Shown here: piece by piece, positions 33,368 to 45,000 of the stretch
How positions within the stretch are numbered: the stretch's first letter is position 1
How the letters are laid out: the number at the start of each line of letters is the position of its first letter
From: Hemerocallis citrina
Taxonomy: Eukaryota > Streptophyta > Magnoliopsida > Asparagales > Asphodelaceae
Assembly (NCBI GenBank): GCA_017893485.1
Contig: CM030364.1
Span: 39,783,825 to 39,847,824, forward strand
Length of the DNA: 64,000 nt
Direction: 5' to 3'
Notes under the pieces: generated by a model
What the model was told of the DNA's origin: nothing
The model's input: the letters and a program-made list of their open reading frames with translations, nothing else
Database searches by the model: none
Position numbers and translations under genes: made by a program

Positions 33368-33447
<80 letters not shown>

Positions 33448-36311
33448 GTATATATTTCATTCTATGAGAAATTATGACCGTATGTATTTTTGCATACATA
33501 ATTTCATATGTTTTTCTAGAGTCCAATATTTTTCTTCATAGCCTAATATACTGATTATTCTCTTTCTTTCCTACAAGAGTTATTTTAAAGCCTAAATAAC
33601 ATCCTAGGCCAAATTCTAGCCCATTATAGTTATTTTAGGTATTTCTCCTTGGGCCCATGATTTTTGGCCCAAATAGTAAACCCATTTAGTTTATTCCTTT
33701 TTTAATTATAGTGACTTGTAGTGTAGACTCAATGATAGACAATTAATAAATTAGTGCATGAACAACTTAAGAATAGGAGACACTAGGGTAGCACGTGCAT
33801 GCAATATGATGTGCATTGCACACTTTTTTTTAGGCCGGAATGGATCTAAGAGAGAGGGAGAGATGGGAGTAGTGGTGAGGTAGTTTCTCAAGTCATGGGT
33901 GGTTATGGCAACTTCCAAACTCATCCTAGCCTTTAATCCCTAACTAGTTGATCAAATCCTAGCCATTCAATCCACCCAAAATTAAGTATAAATACCTCAT
34001 AGTTTCTTCTCATCTTAGTACATTAGAAAATTTATTAAAGAGAGAAAAGAATTAGAGTGAGAAAAGATTGAGAATTTTGGGGAGAAAAAGATTGAGTAGA
34101 TTCTAGTGTGAGTGTTCATCCAAATAAGGTCAGGAATCACACTAGGAGAGGCTCAGTTTTGCTACACCTAGGAGGAGAATGATCTTTCGTGCATTCTAAA
34201 GGATTTTCTAAAACCTTTCTATTCGTGTTTCTTCAAAAAGGTGGGTGTTTCTCATGACTTCTACTTTAGATACCATGTTAGGTTGTGTGCTAAGTATGCA
34301 AGAATAAATGAATGCCATTATTTTGCTCTTTGATTATACCATGATTAAAGTAAGAGTGGAACACAAGTGAAATTGTATGAAATGAATGGGTGAACTTAAT
34401 GGAATGATATGATTAATGTTATGTTATTTTTTTAAAACTTTAATCAAGCATGCTAAATTGGAATAAATGTTTATCTCTGTAGAAAAATGATGATTATGGG
34501 AAAAATACTTCTTTTTTTAGAAGTCGTGGTTGTATGGAAAACACTAGTCGTACGAATCCCTACATTAATTAGTAAACCATGCTTGTGGTGATGGTAGTCA
34601 AATAAAGTTGCATGTTCGTGTTGATAAATGAACATATTGTAGTTAAACTAAAATGTTGGGTACTGATCGAAAGAAAAGAAGAAACGTTTCCATATTTCAA
34701 ATTTTAATACTGATCAGTCGACCGAATAGATGTAGTGGTCGACTGACCTGATTATTAAATCCTTCGAGTTTAAAACACTGCAGAACAGTCGACTGGTCTG
34801 AGTAACAGTCGACTGTCCTGATCCTTTTCGAGTTTTAAATCTTTTCAGAACAGCCGACTGGTCATGTTTAGCAGTCGACTATCCCGACCATTTTCTTGAA
34901 TATTTTTCTTTTGCTAAACAGTCGACTGGCTATGTTTTGAGTCGACTGTCCAGATTATTTTGACGTCTCAGATTTTAATTTCTATCCCGTGACAAAAATA
35001 AATATATATATATATATTGCTTGAAAGAGATTTGATAATGGAATGAAGATTGGATGTGACAGATTAGAAAAGTGAATTTTATTTACCTTTGCATGAAATC
35101 GCATATGAAGTGAAGTGAATTATTCTGCTGAATTTATGAAAAGTTTTATGATTATGAATACTATGAACATGACAAGGAAAATCTGATGTGATCATGAAAA
35201 TTGAACTTATGAACTTGAAAGACTCAATTCTTGTGTAATTGTGAATTGAAATTGAGAACTAGAGTGTAGCTAAGCCTCATACCGGCATTGGAAAGAAATG
35301 AATTGAAATGAAATTTGAAATGAAGAGACAAAGATTTGGGTCATGTTGAATAAAGAATTAAGACCGGTATAGTGGAAAGGCTAACTCTAGAGAATTGATT
35401 TTGTTCATGATTCTAATAAACTAAGGACTAGATACATAGTGAAGATGTGATGAAAGTAAGAGAAAAATACGAGTATGAGGGCCATCGGATTTGCGGTGTG
35501 AGAGTGATTCACAAACTGCCTGCTTGATGCGTCATGACATGGCGTGAGCACTACTCCAGAATTATCGTCCCGGTGGCGACGCTTGTGGGGTGTTTTGGTG
35601 GCTACGGGTGGTGCCATTGTTCCATGGCGGAGGCTGAATTGTCCATAGTCTGCCTGTTTGATGCGTCATGTCAGTACGTGGGATTCCCCTCCAGACTGCC
35701 TGGACATGGGCTCGTAGATCATAGAACATCTAGGATACTTACCGTAGTTACCGTAGTAGTTTAAGTCATGGTGAGGGATTGAACCCTATAAGATGAAGTA
35801 CGATTAAGGGCTTGCCTTCAGACCTATGTAGTATGGGATGCATAGAATCCGAACAAGTGAGCATTAGTGTCATATAACATAACAATTGCATTAAGGACTA
35901 AGTGCACAGCATGACACGACATCAATAGGATAGTCCCTTTAGCTTTGTTTTGTGAACAAGTTTGTGATTTTGTTACAAAATGAGAATCGTTATACTGTTT
36001 CCGGCATAGAGAGGATGGCCGTGTATAATTTTCGTCGGTTGAATAAACTGACGTACCCACAGTTTTGTATGCAGGGTAAATGGCCTGATAAAGATTAAAG
36101 GAGAACTGATGCTTAGAGATTTTTCAATATTGTTGTACTTTTATATGAATGTTGTAAATTGCTTTCGCTGCAAAATGTAAAGTGTAAAGATTCCATGTAA
36201 CTCTGATGTAAAGTGAAAAGTTTTTAATTTCCTTGTAAAATTGTACGAAAGAAGTGTAAAGATCCTGTGGAATCTCGAATTCAGTTGTATTTTGGAATTC
36301 GGGGTGTTACA
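33353..36311 (+). repeat. 3' LTR of Tekay element 1
   Basis: About 2.96 kb and nearly identical to the LTR at 25259, with scattered substitutions. The main difference is a (TA)n run expanded to about 70 bp (33374-33444) against under 20 bp in the 5' LTR. The TATAAATA box at 33987-33994 and the GTCGAC palindromes at 34710-34960 are conserved. A second (TA)n near 35000 is also longer than in the 5' LTR. Confidence 0.95.
33374..33444. repeat. (TA)n microsatellite
   Basis: About 35 TA repeats near the start of the 3' LTR. Because both LTRs were identical at insertion, the length difference arose afterwards. The translated IYIYIY frame is meaningless. Confidence 0.97.
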
Positions 36312-36425
36312 AAAAATGTCCCAAACAGCCCAAAAAAGTTAGGATACCTAAAATCATGTCATAACTTAACTCCATTGCAAAAAAAATGTGACACTCAAGA
36401 ACCATCAGAAGTTTTCGATACATAC

Positions 36426-36627
36426 CGAACCCAATCTGATCCTTATACGACGAAAATGGCTCCACATCCTCCTTTGGAGTAATATCCTTCACCAACTCCG
36501 CATACGCCTTCTTCTCCGCCTGCTCGTCCAACTTCCTTTCAATTTTCCGTCCTTTCACTAACATGAATCCCGTATCCACCTCTGCTTTACAATACTCTCG
36601 AGCCAGCCACCATTTCACATACACCAT
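36426..36627 (-). pseudogene. Exon of an unrecognised conserved plant-like protein
   Basis: Read on the minus strand, ATG at 36625-36627 starts MVYVKWWLAREYCK and continues through GFMLVKGRKIERKLDEQA and DITPKEDVEPFSSYKDQIG to a good donor, TTCG then GTATGT, at 36426. An acceptor-like TTCAG lies just upstream of the ATG. The sequence is open, charged and protein-like rather than repeat-derived, but I cannot name the family. In transcription order it comes before the SLU7 exons, separated only by intron-like DNA and the Tekay insertion, and the splice phase agrees. It is either the first part of a chimeric captured gene or an exon of a separate host gene broken by the insertion. Confidence 0.5.
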
Positions 36628-37454
36628 TATTTGCTACTGAACACCCATTTCACATACATCATTATACGCTATTGAACACCTTTGCTAGTTCAGTTCTCAA
36701 GTTACCTCCACTATGTTCTCAAATCTTCATCAATACATAGATTAGCAAAACCAAATAATTTTGCAAATGTGTCGTTGCTTCCCAACTCTAATTTTAACAC
36801 TCAGACGAAGCACTACATGTGAGACTGCAAATTGCAACATATCGATTCATTTCTGTCAAATTTGATGGTTTCACACATATTCATGTTATCTAAAATTAAT
36901 GATAGCGGCATACCCCTACATTTGCAGCAAAACCATGTTTCAAGGTAGAGAAATTCAAAAGCAAACAAATCAATCTACAAATTTTGTAGCTATTAAAATC
37001 AAGCTTACATGAAACCTAAATGTAGGTAAGAGAGAGAGAGAGAGACTCAATACCTTGCTCAGTTGCTATCAGCTGCACCTCTGAATGGGGATGAGTCAAT
37101 CAGCCCTCCATCCTATATTACCCTTTCAGTAGGCCAACAGAACCACGAAAAATGCTCCGATCCACTCCATCACAAAGCCATCATCTATAATCTAATCTGC
37201 ACATTAATAACAATAAATTATGGTGATTAATATCTTAATTTTCAGATTTTGCACAAAATCACTCAAGTTGTATATACACATACATACCTCCTTCCCTTCT
37301 AGCTCCTCGCTCTACAAAAAAAAACAAAACAAAACAAAAAAAAACAAAAAAAAAACAAAAAAAAAAAAAACAAAAACCCATTCATAAGAAGAAGAAAAAA
37401 AACAATCAGAAACTCCTCCCAAAAGATCTCAATTTTAGTAAAAGGGGACGTTAC
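36628..37454 (-). other. Intron-like region with simple repeats
   Basis: AT-rich and without coding signal. It contains an imperfect 36-bp direct duplication near 36607-36680 (CATTTCACATACA..ATTATTTGCTACTGAACACC and its copy), a (GA)n run at about 37027-37045, and an A-rich (CAAAA)n stretch at about 37313-37378. Confidence 0.45.
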
Positions 37455-37716
37455 CTCTCCCTGGGCTTTGGGGTGTTGAAGATGAATTCGGATCGGGCGA
37501 AAAGGCGGGTGAATGAAGACCAGATGGAGCGGATGGATTTGCAGGGGACGGAGGGTTGGGAGGAGAGAGTGGAGGCGAGTTGTCAGAGTTCAGGCGAGAG
37601 GAGGTTCGGGTTTGGAGAAAGTGGAGGTGGGGGGCGCTGTGTGGTGAGAACGGCGGTTGCGAGTGGAGGGGGGCGCTGTGTGGTGAGAGGAGGGGTCGTC
37701 GGCAGGAGGGCGGCAT
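37455..37716 (-). other. Possible first exon or leader of a minus-strand gene
   Basis: A GC-rich island in AT-rich surroundings. On the minus strand a frame MPPSCRRPLLSPHSAP.. rich in Pro and Ser runs to a donor GGAGAG then GTAACG at 37455. A CT-rich leader follows upstream to about 37900, with a (TA)n TATA-like region near 38005. This looks like a promoter, leader and first exon for the exon at 36426-36627. Low-complexity composition means the frame may be untranslated. The plus-strand frame of 159 codons over the same DNA is Arg/Glu/Gly-rich and looks like its antisense shadow. Confidence 0.35.
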
Positions 37717-38000
37717 TCAAGAGGCGTTGGAGGTGGTCGGAGTTGGCGGGGGAGAAATTGATGAGAGAGAGAGTGCTGGGAGAGAGAGAGAGGGAGACAG
37801 TGAGAGCGCTCGAGACTGAGCGGGGAGAAAGAGAGACAGAACAGGTTTATTTTGGGGGAAAAAGAGAGAGAGTGTGTGTGGGTTTTGAATTTGTTGAGTT
37901 TAAAATTTTGGGCGGAAAAATATGTTTTGTAAGAGTAGATCTGGTCCATTGATTTTGGGAGAGATTGAATGTGAGCCACTTGATAGCTTTCATTGTAATT

Positions 38001-38004
<4 letters not shown>

Positions 38005-38050
<46 letters not shown>
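38005..38050. repeat. (TA)n microsatellite
   Basis: About 22 TA repeats after TTTATTTTA. No other feature. Confidence 0.95.
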
Positions 38051-38051
<1 letters not shown>

Positions 38052-38824
38052 TTCCTAAAATTAAGAAAAAGTAAGAAAAAAATCAGAAAAATCAAAAAAA
38101 TTGAAATAACAAGCAAATGATAGAATGCAATTAAAATTCAATGGAATTATGCACAAATTACTATGATATTACCTCGTTCGAGCCACTTAAATGATTGGAC
38201 CAATCAATAAATATTAGAAAGATAGAAATAATGATGATAAAATAACATTGATTACCATTATTCACACAACAAAATCACAAATCACAAATTCAAAAAAAAT
38301 AACAAGTAATGAAGTAAATGAACTATCAATATGTCAAGTTTAATAGCAAAGAAACTGAGAATCATGTATTAAAACATAGTAGCACACAAGCATAATATCA
38401 AAATAACTAGATATTGTAGGCGGCAGGTGGGGCTTTAACTGCCTAGGCACCGCCTTAAACAGGATAGTGCCTAAATAGACCGCTTACCCTATAGGAGTAG
38501 CGGTCTAGCGACCGCCTCTGCCTAAGCGGTCAAAGTGGTCTCCCACAAAAACACTGCTTCTCAGTTGTACCAATAGGTTTCTCTCCAAATTATCTTCACA
38601 TATATCAAGGGTATTGCCTTCAGAACCATCCAGTATCTTCATTCTGGGAAGACTTGTTGGATGAAAATATGCAGGATGGGGGTTTTCTCCGTCATAGTAG
38701 TATCCTTACTAGTCTTATTAGTAGGTGATTTTGAGGTAGGAGGCATTACTGACATTAGAGGATGATCAGAAACATTGTAACCATATTTTCTTGCAAACAT
38801 ATCCCTCTTATTAATGCTAAAACT
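38051..38824. other. AT-rich region with one GC-rich inverted patch
   Basis: Mostly AT-rich DNA without a gene. At about 38415-38545 there is a patch with TAGGCGGCAGG, GCCTAGGCACCGCC, GTAGCGGTCTAGCGACCGC and GCCTAAGCGGTC, partly self-complementary. Such TAGGCGGC-type palindromic patches resemble ends of short non-autonomous DNA transposons, but I could not define ends or a target duplication. A 65-codon minus-strand frame at 38639-38836 is not recognised. Confidence 0.35.
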
Positions 38825-41625
38825 TAGGGTTGGCAATCAGACCGGGTAAACCCATGATCCGCCCGCATTTGACCCGAACCCGTTTGATCCGGTCTGGGTT
38901 CGGGTCAAACCCGCTCAGATAACTGGGTTGGACCGGGTCGAAAAATTAGCAGAAAAAACCTGCTTGACCTGGTCTGCTTAACCCGTAACTCGACGAAACC
39001 CAACCCAAACCCGACCCGCAACCTGCCAGGTTTCTAACAGTTGACCGGGGTTGGACCGCCCATTGCTGCTATTGTTGTTGCTTTGCTGTCGTTGCTGCTG
39101 TTGCCGTTGTTGCTGCCAATAGCCGTTTTTTCTTTTTTGGGGATTTGTGTTAGGGATTCTTACTATAAAATCCCCCTCAATTCACTCATTTTTCTTCACA
39201 AATTCACTCTACTCTCAATCTATCAACTCTCTACTGCTACTGCTACTCTCATTCTAGTTCAGAACAAAGAAGTGAAGAAGTTCAATCGTGATCGAATTCG
39301 TGTCGAAGCTACTACGTCTACTACCAACTCTCTCTACTACTCAAATTCTTATCGAAGCTCAATCTCTCTCTACTACATAGTGAACTAGCTCAAACTCTCT
39401 CTACTACATAGTTGATCAAGTGAAGAAACTCAATTGCTTGAATTCTCGTCGTCTACTCAACTATCTTTATTATTTTCAACATTCTCAACTTTATATTCGT
39501 GAAGTCTGGTATCAAAATTTCTCAACTCTCTCAACTCTTTGTTATTATCCACGCTTAAAATTTTTTTTGTAAACTTGTTTGTTGTTTTTTCGCTACTCTC
39601 TCAACTCTCTCAACCCTTCTATCGTTTTTAGATTTTATTTTCACATGCACTACTACTATATCAACTCTTTCAACCCTCCTATATTGTTTTTTGTTTTTTC
39701 ACATACACTACCACTACACTATATTTATCATGTCACGATCATGAGGTAGCGGCCATAGCCAAGGTGGACAAAAATCCACTAGTTCATCTCATCGGCCTCC
39801 AATAATTCCACAAATAGCGACCGAATATAATCATAATCTTAATGTAGATTACAAAAGTGTTCCTCCACCCGATGATGATCCCAACACACAACATGATCTA
39901 TTTCTAGCTAGTAACACACAAACACATCACACCGAACCCACACAACCTACTTCTAGTAGAAAACATAGATGCTAAACTAGTGAAGTCCACAAATTTTATG
40001 ACTTTATCCCAAACGAGGACAATCCAAGCATAGATTATAAGGTGTGTAAAACATATAACAAAAGTTACAAATGGAAGAAGGGTGAGGGGACGGGTTCAAT
40101 TAGTCAACACATTTCAAATGTACACCCCGAACAAGTACAAGACCAACTATCACAACAAAATATCAACCATAGGATTAGGCAACTAGATAGCCACAACTAT
40201 GTTCCGAAATCGTTTGTTGGGAAATGACCAAACTAGTTATTAAGGAAGAGTTACTTTTTTCATATTTCGAGAGTAGGAACCTAGAGGCCTTTAACCAAAA
40301 TGCATTAAATCCACATTTCAAAAGAATTCCTAGAAACACACTTAAGGCCGATTGTTTTAAACTTTATTTTGAAATGAGAGACGCTTTAATTACACTTTTG
40401 TATTCTTTAACTTGTATAGTATCATTAATGGTTGATGGTTGAAAATGTTGTAACGATATTCCGATGATGGGCATCGATAGTGATTAGGTCATTCAAAAAA
40501 GAATCATATCACTTGCTGTTTTGCCGTACCCCCATAGTGGTACGATTATCGCAAAACATATTTTAGAATTTGTGATTTATTTCATATTCGCGATAAATTT
40601 TTTTTTTTTGATTAGTTTTGATAATGCCTCCAACATCACTAGTGTGATTACTATATTAGAACAATATGTAGCTCCTCCATGTATTAAAAATTTTCATATT
40701 AGATATGCATGTCATATTCTTAACTTATGTCTACAAGATACATTGAAAGTAGTCGATCCATATGTGAATGCAATTTAAAACTGTGTACATTTCATCACTT
40801 TAAGTGGTATTATGCTTCAACAATTCAAAGAATGGTGTAATATTAAGAGAGTACATTTTAGAAAATTTCCTAGAGATATTAAACACCGATAAATCACTAC
40901 TTTCAATTTATTGAATGTTGTTACTAAATACAAAGCGGTTATAAATAATTTTTGTATTACAAAAATATGGAATATTTTCAATGACTCCCACTTGTTGGCA
41001 TTTTGCCGAAAGTTTGTTAAAATTTTTGGAACCTTGTAAGACTGCAACTTTGAAATGTTCAAAAATTTATGATTCCACTGCTAGTAGTTTTTTTATTTTA
41101 ATAATTACTATGATGCAAACTTCAAGATATGATTTCGGATCCCTACATTGGCCATATAGTTATTCTCTCTTATACTAAAAATTTAAAATATTTTAATCCT
41201 CCTCCTATGTTGTATTGTATTGCTACTGTAATGGATCCTTGTATCAAATTAGCATGTACGAAGAATTTGATTGAAATATTTTTTACTTTACTTGGAGAAG
41301 ACTCTCAATTTGAATGTAATGATTATTTAGCTAGATTTAAGTTTACATTGAATAATATGTATGATTTTTATGATAGAACTTATGCATCTAGTGGTACAAT
41401 ACGAAAAACTAGTATATCAACTTCTCATTCTTCTTATAGAGGTAAGGCTAAGAGTACATTAGAAAATGCCACAGTTAATTTATTTGCTCGTATTCAACCT
41501 AAAAAATCTGTGACTAATGCACCTAGTGAATTAAACTAGCACAAGATAGCGAGAGTTATAGTGCTAGGATTGAAGTGTTACAATGGTGGAAAAAACATGA
41601 AACTCTACTTTCAATTATTTCACAC
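38825..41625 (+). mobile_element. hAT transposon remnant
   Basis: The left end TAGGGTTGGCAATCAGACC resembles the terminal inverted repeat of plant hAT (Ac-like) elements, followed by the subterminal ACCCGAACCCG-rich stretch common in these. A CT-rich leader lies at about 39180-39560 and the transposase remnant spans 39730-41625. The right inverted repeat was not found, so the element is probably truncated at about 41625. Confidence 0.7.
39730..41625 (+). pseudogene. hAT transposase, multiply broken
   Basis: From the ATG at 39730 a frame with an early TGA runs through a BED-type zinc finger (SEVHKFYDFIPNEDNPSIDY, CKTYNKSYKWKKGEGTGSIS, HISNVHPEQ). Later fragments match the RNase H-like core: LEAFNQNALNPHFKRIPRNT, LISFDNASNIT, CIKNFHIRYACHILNL. 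Then comes the helical domain (YIGHIVILSYTKNLKYFNPP, VMDPCIKLACTKNLIEIFF, YLARFKFTLNNMYDFYD), and the start of the dimerisation region (ARIEVLQWWKKHE). Numerous stops and frameshifts and an expanded T-run (40601-40610) mean it is inactive. Confidence 0.8.
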
Positions 41626-42026
41626 TAGTAATATACACGTGCGATGCACATATTAATTTTTTTAAAAAATATTAAAGTAAAATATCTGATTTACACATGC
41701 GATGCATGTCATAATAAATATGATTATATATTTTTAAAAGTAAATGTGAATACTATAATGGGAGAGTTAGAGTTGCACGTAAGAAGGTAGATTTACAACT
41801 CCAATTCTTCCACTATAATAGTTATTATATATTATATTATATATAGATGGATAGATAGATAGATAATAATTTACACGTGTGATGCACATTTAATATATTA
41901 AAAAAAATTAAAGTAAAAAAGTCTGATGTAGTGAGGACTCGAACCTGAGACCTCCTTCATATTAGTTATGCACATGCAATGCACACGTTGGTAGAATTAC
42001 AAATGACACTAAGGCCTTCTCCCATT
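41626..42026 (-). repeat. Short dispersed repeat with internal duplication and a B-box-like motif
   Basis: ACACGTGCGATGCACAT followed by an AT stretch and AAAGTAAAA..CTGAT occurs at 41635-41690 and again, diverged, at 41873-41927. On the minus strand GGTTCGAGTCC (about 41940-41950) is a perfect tRNA-type B box, but no A box is evident at the right spacing. It may be a SINE relative or part of another element. It was split by the solo LTR at 42032. Confidence 0.35.
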
Positions 42027-42031
42027 ATAAT

Positions 42032-45000
42032 TGTAATTCCCGGAGTTCCCAACACAGGAAACTCGAGACACAAGCCAGAATCTTTTCTTCAAATGAGTCC
42101 AAACACAGTAAAATCACAGAAAATTTAAAACTTTTCTTGCTACCAAAAATGTTATTACAAGTACAAATTGTACAATAAAGAATTACATAATGAATTACAT
42201 CCCAAAAATTTACTGTACAACACTTATAATCTCACAAGGTACAATAATTAGAAAACTCTGCGACACTGGACATCAACTTCCACAGATCGCTCCCCACAGC
42301 ATGAGTCTCCTACTCCAAGATCAGCTGTCTTGCAACTAAACATACTGTGGGAACGTCAATTGAATGCAATTGACGCAATGCTTGACAAAACCAGCGACTC
42401 CCCAAAACTCAACAATCAGGATTTGCTGAAAAAGGAAAATATGTAGAAAAAGTCACAAGTGTTGGTGTATGTCATGCCCCTAGAGTCTAATGCACAATTC
42501 AAAATGTACAATTCAAATACACAGGATGCACTTACTCTAATGCAATTCATTTGGAAACGTATGCATCCTATACTACATACTTCCCCAAAATATAACTTAA
42601 ATGGAAACGTATGCATCCCATACTGCATACTTCCCAAGGAGTTCACTTTCTTCTGATTGTAGGGTTCAATCTCTCGCAATGCTTCCTACTCTTGTACTCT
42701 TTCTCGTTCCTGACATTCACCTAGTTGTTGTTGAGGTTGCATTTAGTCGGTCTACTTCTGCCATTGCAGCCAGTAGTGGTGTCCCGTTTTCCACTTCACC
42801 CGGTTCCCAACAGTCTCACTGCTCTGAACCTCACCCAAAAGTTGTTCGCGAGTATACAGGCGGCCCTGCGGAATCCCCGCTCAATGAGACGCATAGATGT
42901 TTTACTCCCCTTTGGAGAGTCGTACTCTAGCTCCCTGCCCATACTAACAACATAGAACTTGACAGATTCGTATGGTCCATTCCCTACTTCTGATAGTAGC
43001 ACCTTCCCTTCTTACCACTAGATCCCAAAAATAAATAGACGAGACTACGCCACCCATCCCCCATAATGGCAAGACTGCGCCGCACATGTCCCCTTGATAG
43101 ACGGGCACAACCACCCGACTAGTGCCTATCCTATCACTACATAAGATTACTCAAAGGATACTACTACACATCATATCTAACTTAGAAATGAAAAAGTAAC
43201 TACTGATCTTAAATATAGAGATATAGATTACCAGCCGATTACTAGCTAGTAAAAACCCAGCCATCAACCAAAACAACAAAGCCCTAGGGAAAGCAGCATG
43301 ACCCCTAGAAAAGGCTTAAGAGTTTTCCCAACTTGGCCTAGACTTGACCCAGCAACATTCGACCTCCGTCGATTTCCAGACATCCTCTTGCTTGGATCTC
43401 GACCCCGTCTCTGGCCCCCGATCAATCCCTCCTGGGTTAGTGATTCGCCGGTGCCCGAAGACTGTCTTCATCCATAGCACTCGAGGTATGAAAGTTACTA
43501 ATCCTCAAGGGTCAAAAATGAGTTGATAGTCTTAGGGTGATAACCACTACCCTAGACCATCAACAAGCTAATACATAGCCAAACACAACTCAATTCGGTG
43601 GACATCACAAAAAAACATGATCAATTCATAATTCACAAGCTAATCAACAGCTATCCAATTCCAATTATGGCCTTAACATTACACAGTAGCTCGACTTAAC
43701 CCTAGGACACTACCAAGCCCAAGGATACCAACGTTAACCAAACTATGGCCAAACTAAGCGGCGAACTAACCACCGTCAATCGCCACCTCGCCTTCCACAC
43801 TTGGAGTTGATTATGACCTCGGCCTGACCAACATGTTGCTCCCATTAGAAAATTTTGCTCCATGGTCTCTTGAACAAGTGGTAGAACCAATAACAATGGA
43901 CATCCCTCCGTGTACGGCGAGTACGCCGGCGCACGAGTCATCTCCTCCAACACGTTCGTGGCAACACGGATACCAACTACACAACGGTTTGAGTAGTAAC
44001 GATAGCCCCTAGGGTAAAATTCATTACCCTAAGCAACAACAAGCAACACACACACTGGGGTAGGAAGAACCGCCCCGAACAACAACCCAACATAAACTAT
44101 TCTAACCTTAAGCAAGTTATAATGTTAGAACAACAAGTAAATTACCCCAAGCAACCACGAGACAAAAATAGATATTCCATTCATAAAACACACTATGCAT
44201 ACAAACACAACTCCAACATAGTCATCACGATCACAGGGTTGGAATAAACATCATTCTAAGGCCCATTCCAAAGACTTAGTATGATGAAACACACACATTC
44301 ATTCAAAACACCTACTTAGTCATCCAACATAGACTTGGTGTTGTTTGCAAAAATCACCAAAATCACACACTCGATGAAAATCAAAGTTCTTCGAGTTTTT
44401 GGAAAGATCATCAAGTCCACTACAACATCTCAGTTGAAAGCTTTCTCAAATTACTTCATTTTGAAGGTGAAAAATGACCAAAAACATATATGCATAAAAA
44501 CTTCTAGCTTTAACAAAAACTGTTACCCAATCAAGCGATAAAACTTCTTTAAAATAACAAATGATCTCGGAAGTTCATAAAATTTTGTAGCAATGCTCCA
44601 CAAACATAGAGTAACCACATATCCAAAATGTAACCAAGAGTTACAAAAAGTTATGACTATTTGAATGGGGTATAAATTCACGAACAAAAATTTCTCCGTA
44701 TTTCAACTGCATCAAAACTGAATTAAAAGAAATAACAACTCTTAATCAAAAATTATGAAACTTGGTAGAATGGTTGTGGACACATAGAAGAACCTAACAT
44801 AAATATTTCAACTCAAGAATCCAGGTACTTAGAGAGTTATGCTAATTGGAATAGGATGCAGACTTTCAAACAGCAGTCGCGCTACTTCTCAACCATAGCG
44901 AGATTTTGCATTTTAATAAAATATCAAAAATTCTTAAAACTTATAAATTTGGAAAAATTTATGAACACATGTAAGAGCACCTACTGTAAAAATTTCAGCT

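Larger units (their letters stand above)
25259..36311 (+). mobile_element. Complete Tekay (Del) chromovirus, inactivated
   Basis: This is an 11.05-kb Ty3/gypsy element with two near-identical LTRs, a Met-tRNA-type primer binding site, leader ORF, gag, pol with C-terminal chromodomain, and a polypurine tract. Termini are TG...CA. Direct 5-bp repeats AAAAA flank it at 25254-25258 and 36312-36316. LTR differences seen by eye are scattered single bases and a large (TA)n length change, suggesting a fairly recent insertion. In-frame stops and a frameshift in gag-pol make it non-autonomous today. It lies inside an intron-like stretch between two minus-strand exon segments. Confidence 0.95.

Noticed and set aside
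33338..33526. IYIYIY-repeat protein
   Set aside because: Translation of a TA microsatellite.
37473..37952. 159-codon plus-strand frame rich in Arg, Glu and Gly
   Set aside because: It mirrors the CT-rich leader and Pro/Ser-rich exon on the minus strand; composition explains its openness.
41940..41950. tRNA gene suggested by GGTTCGAGTCC on the minus strand
   Set aside because: No acceptor stem, anticodon arm or A box could be found around it.
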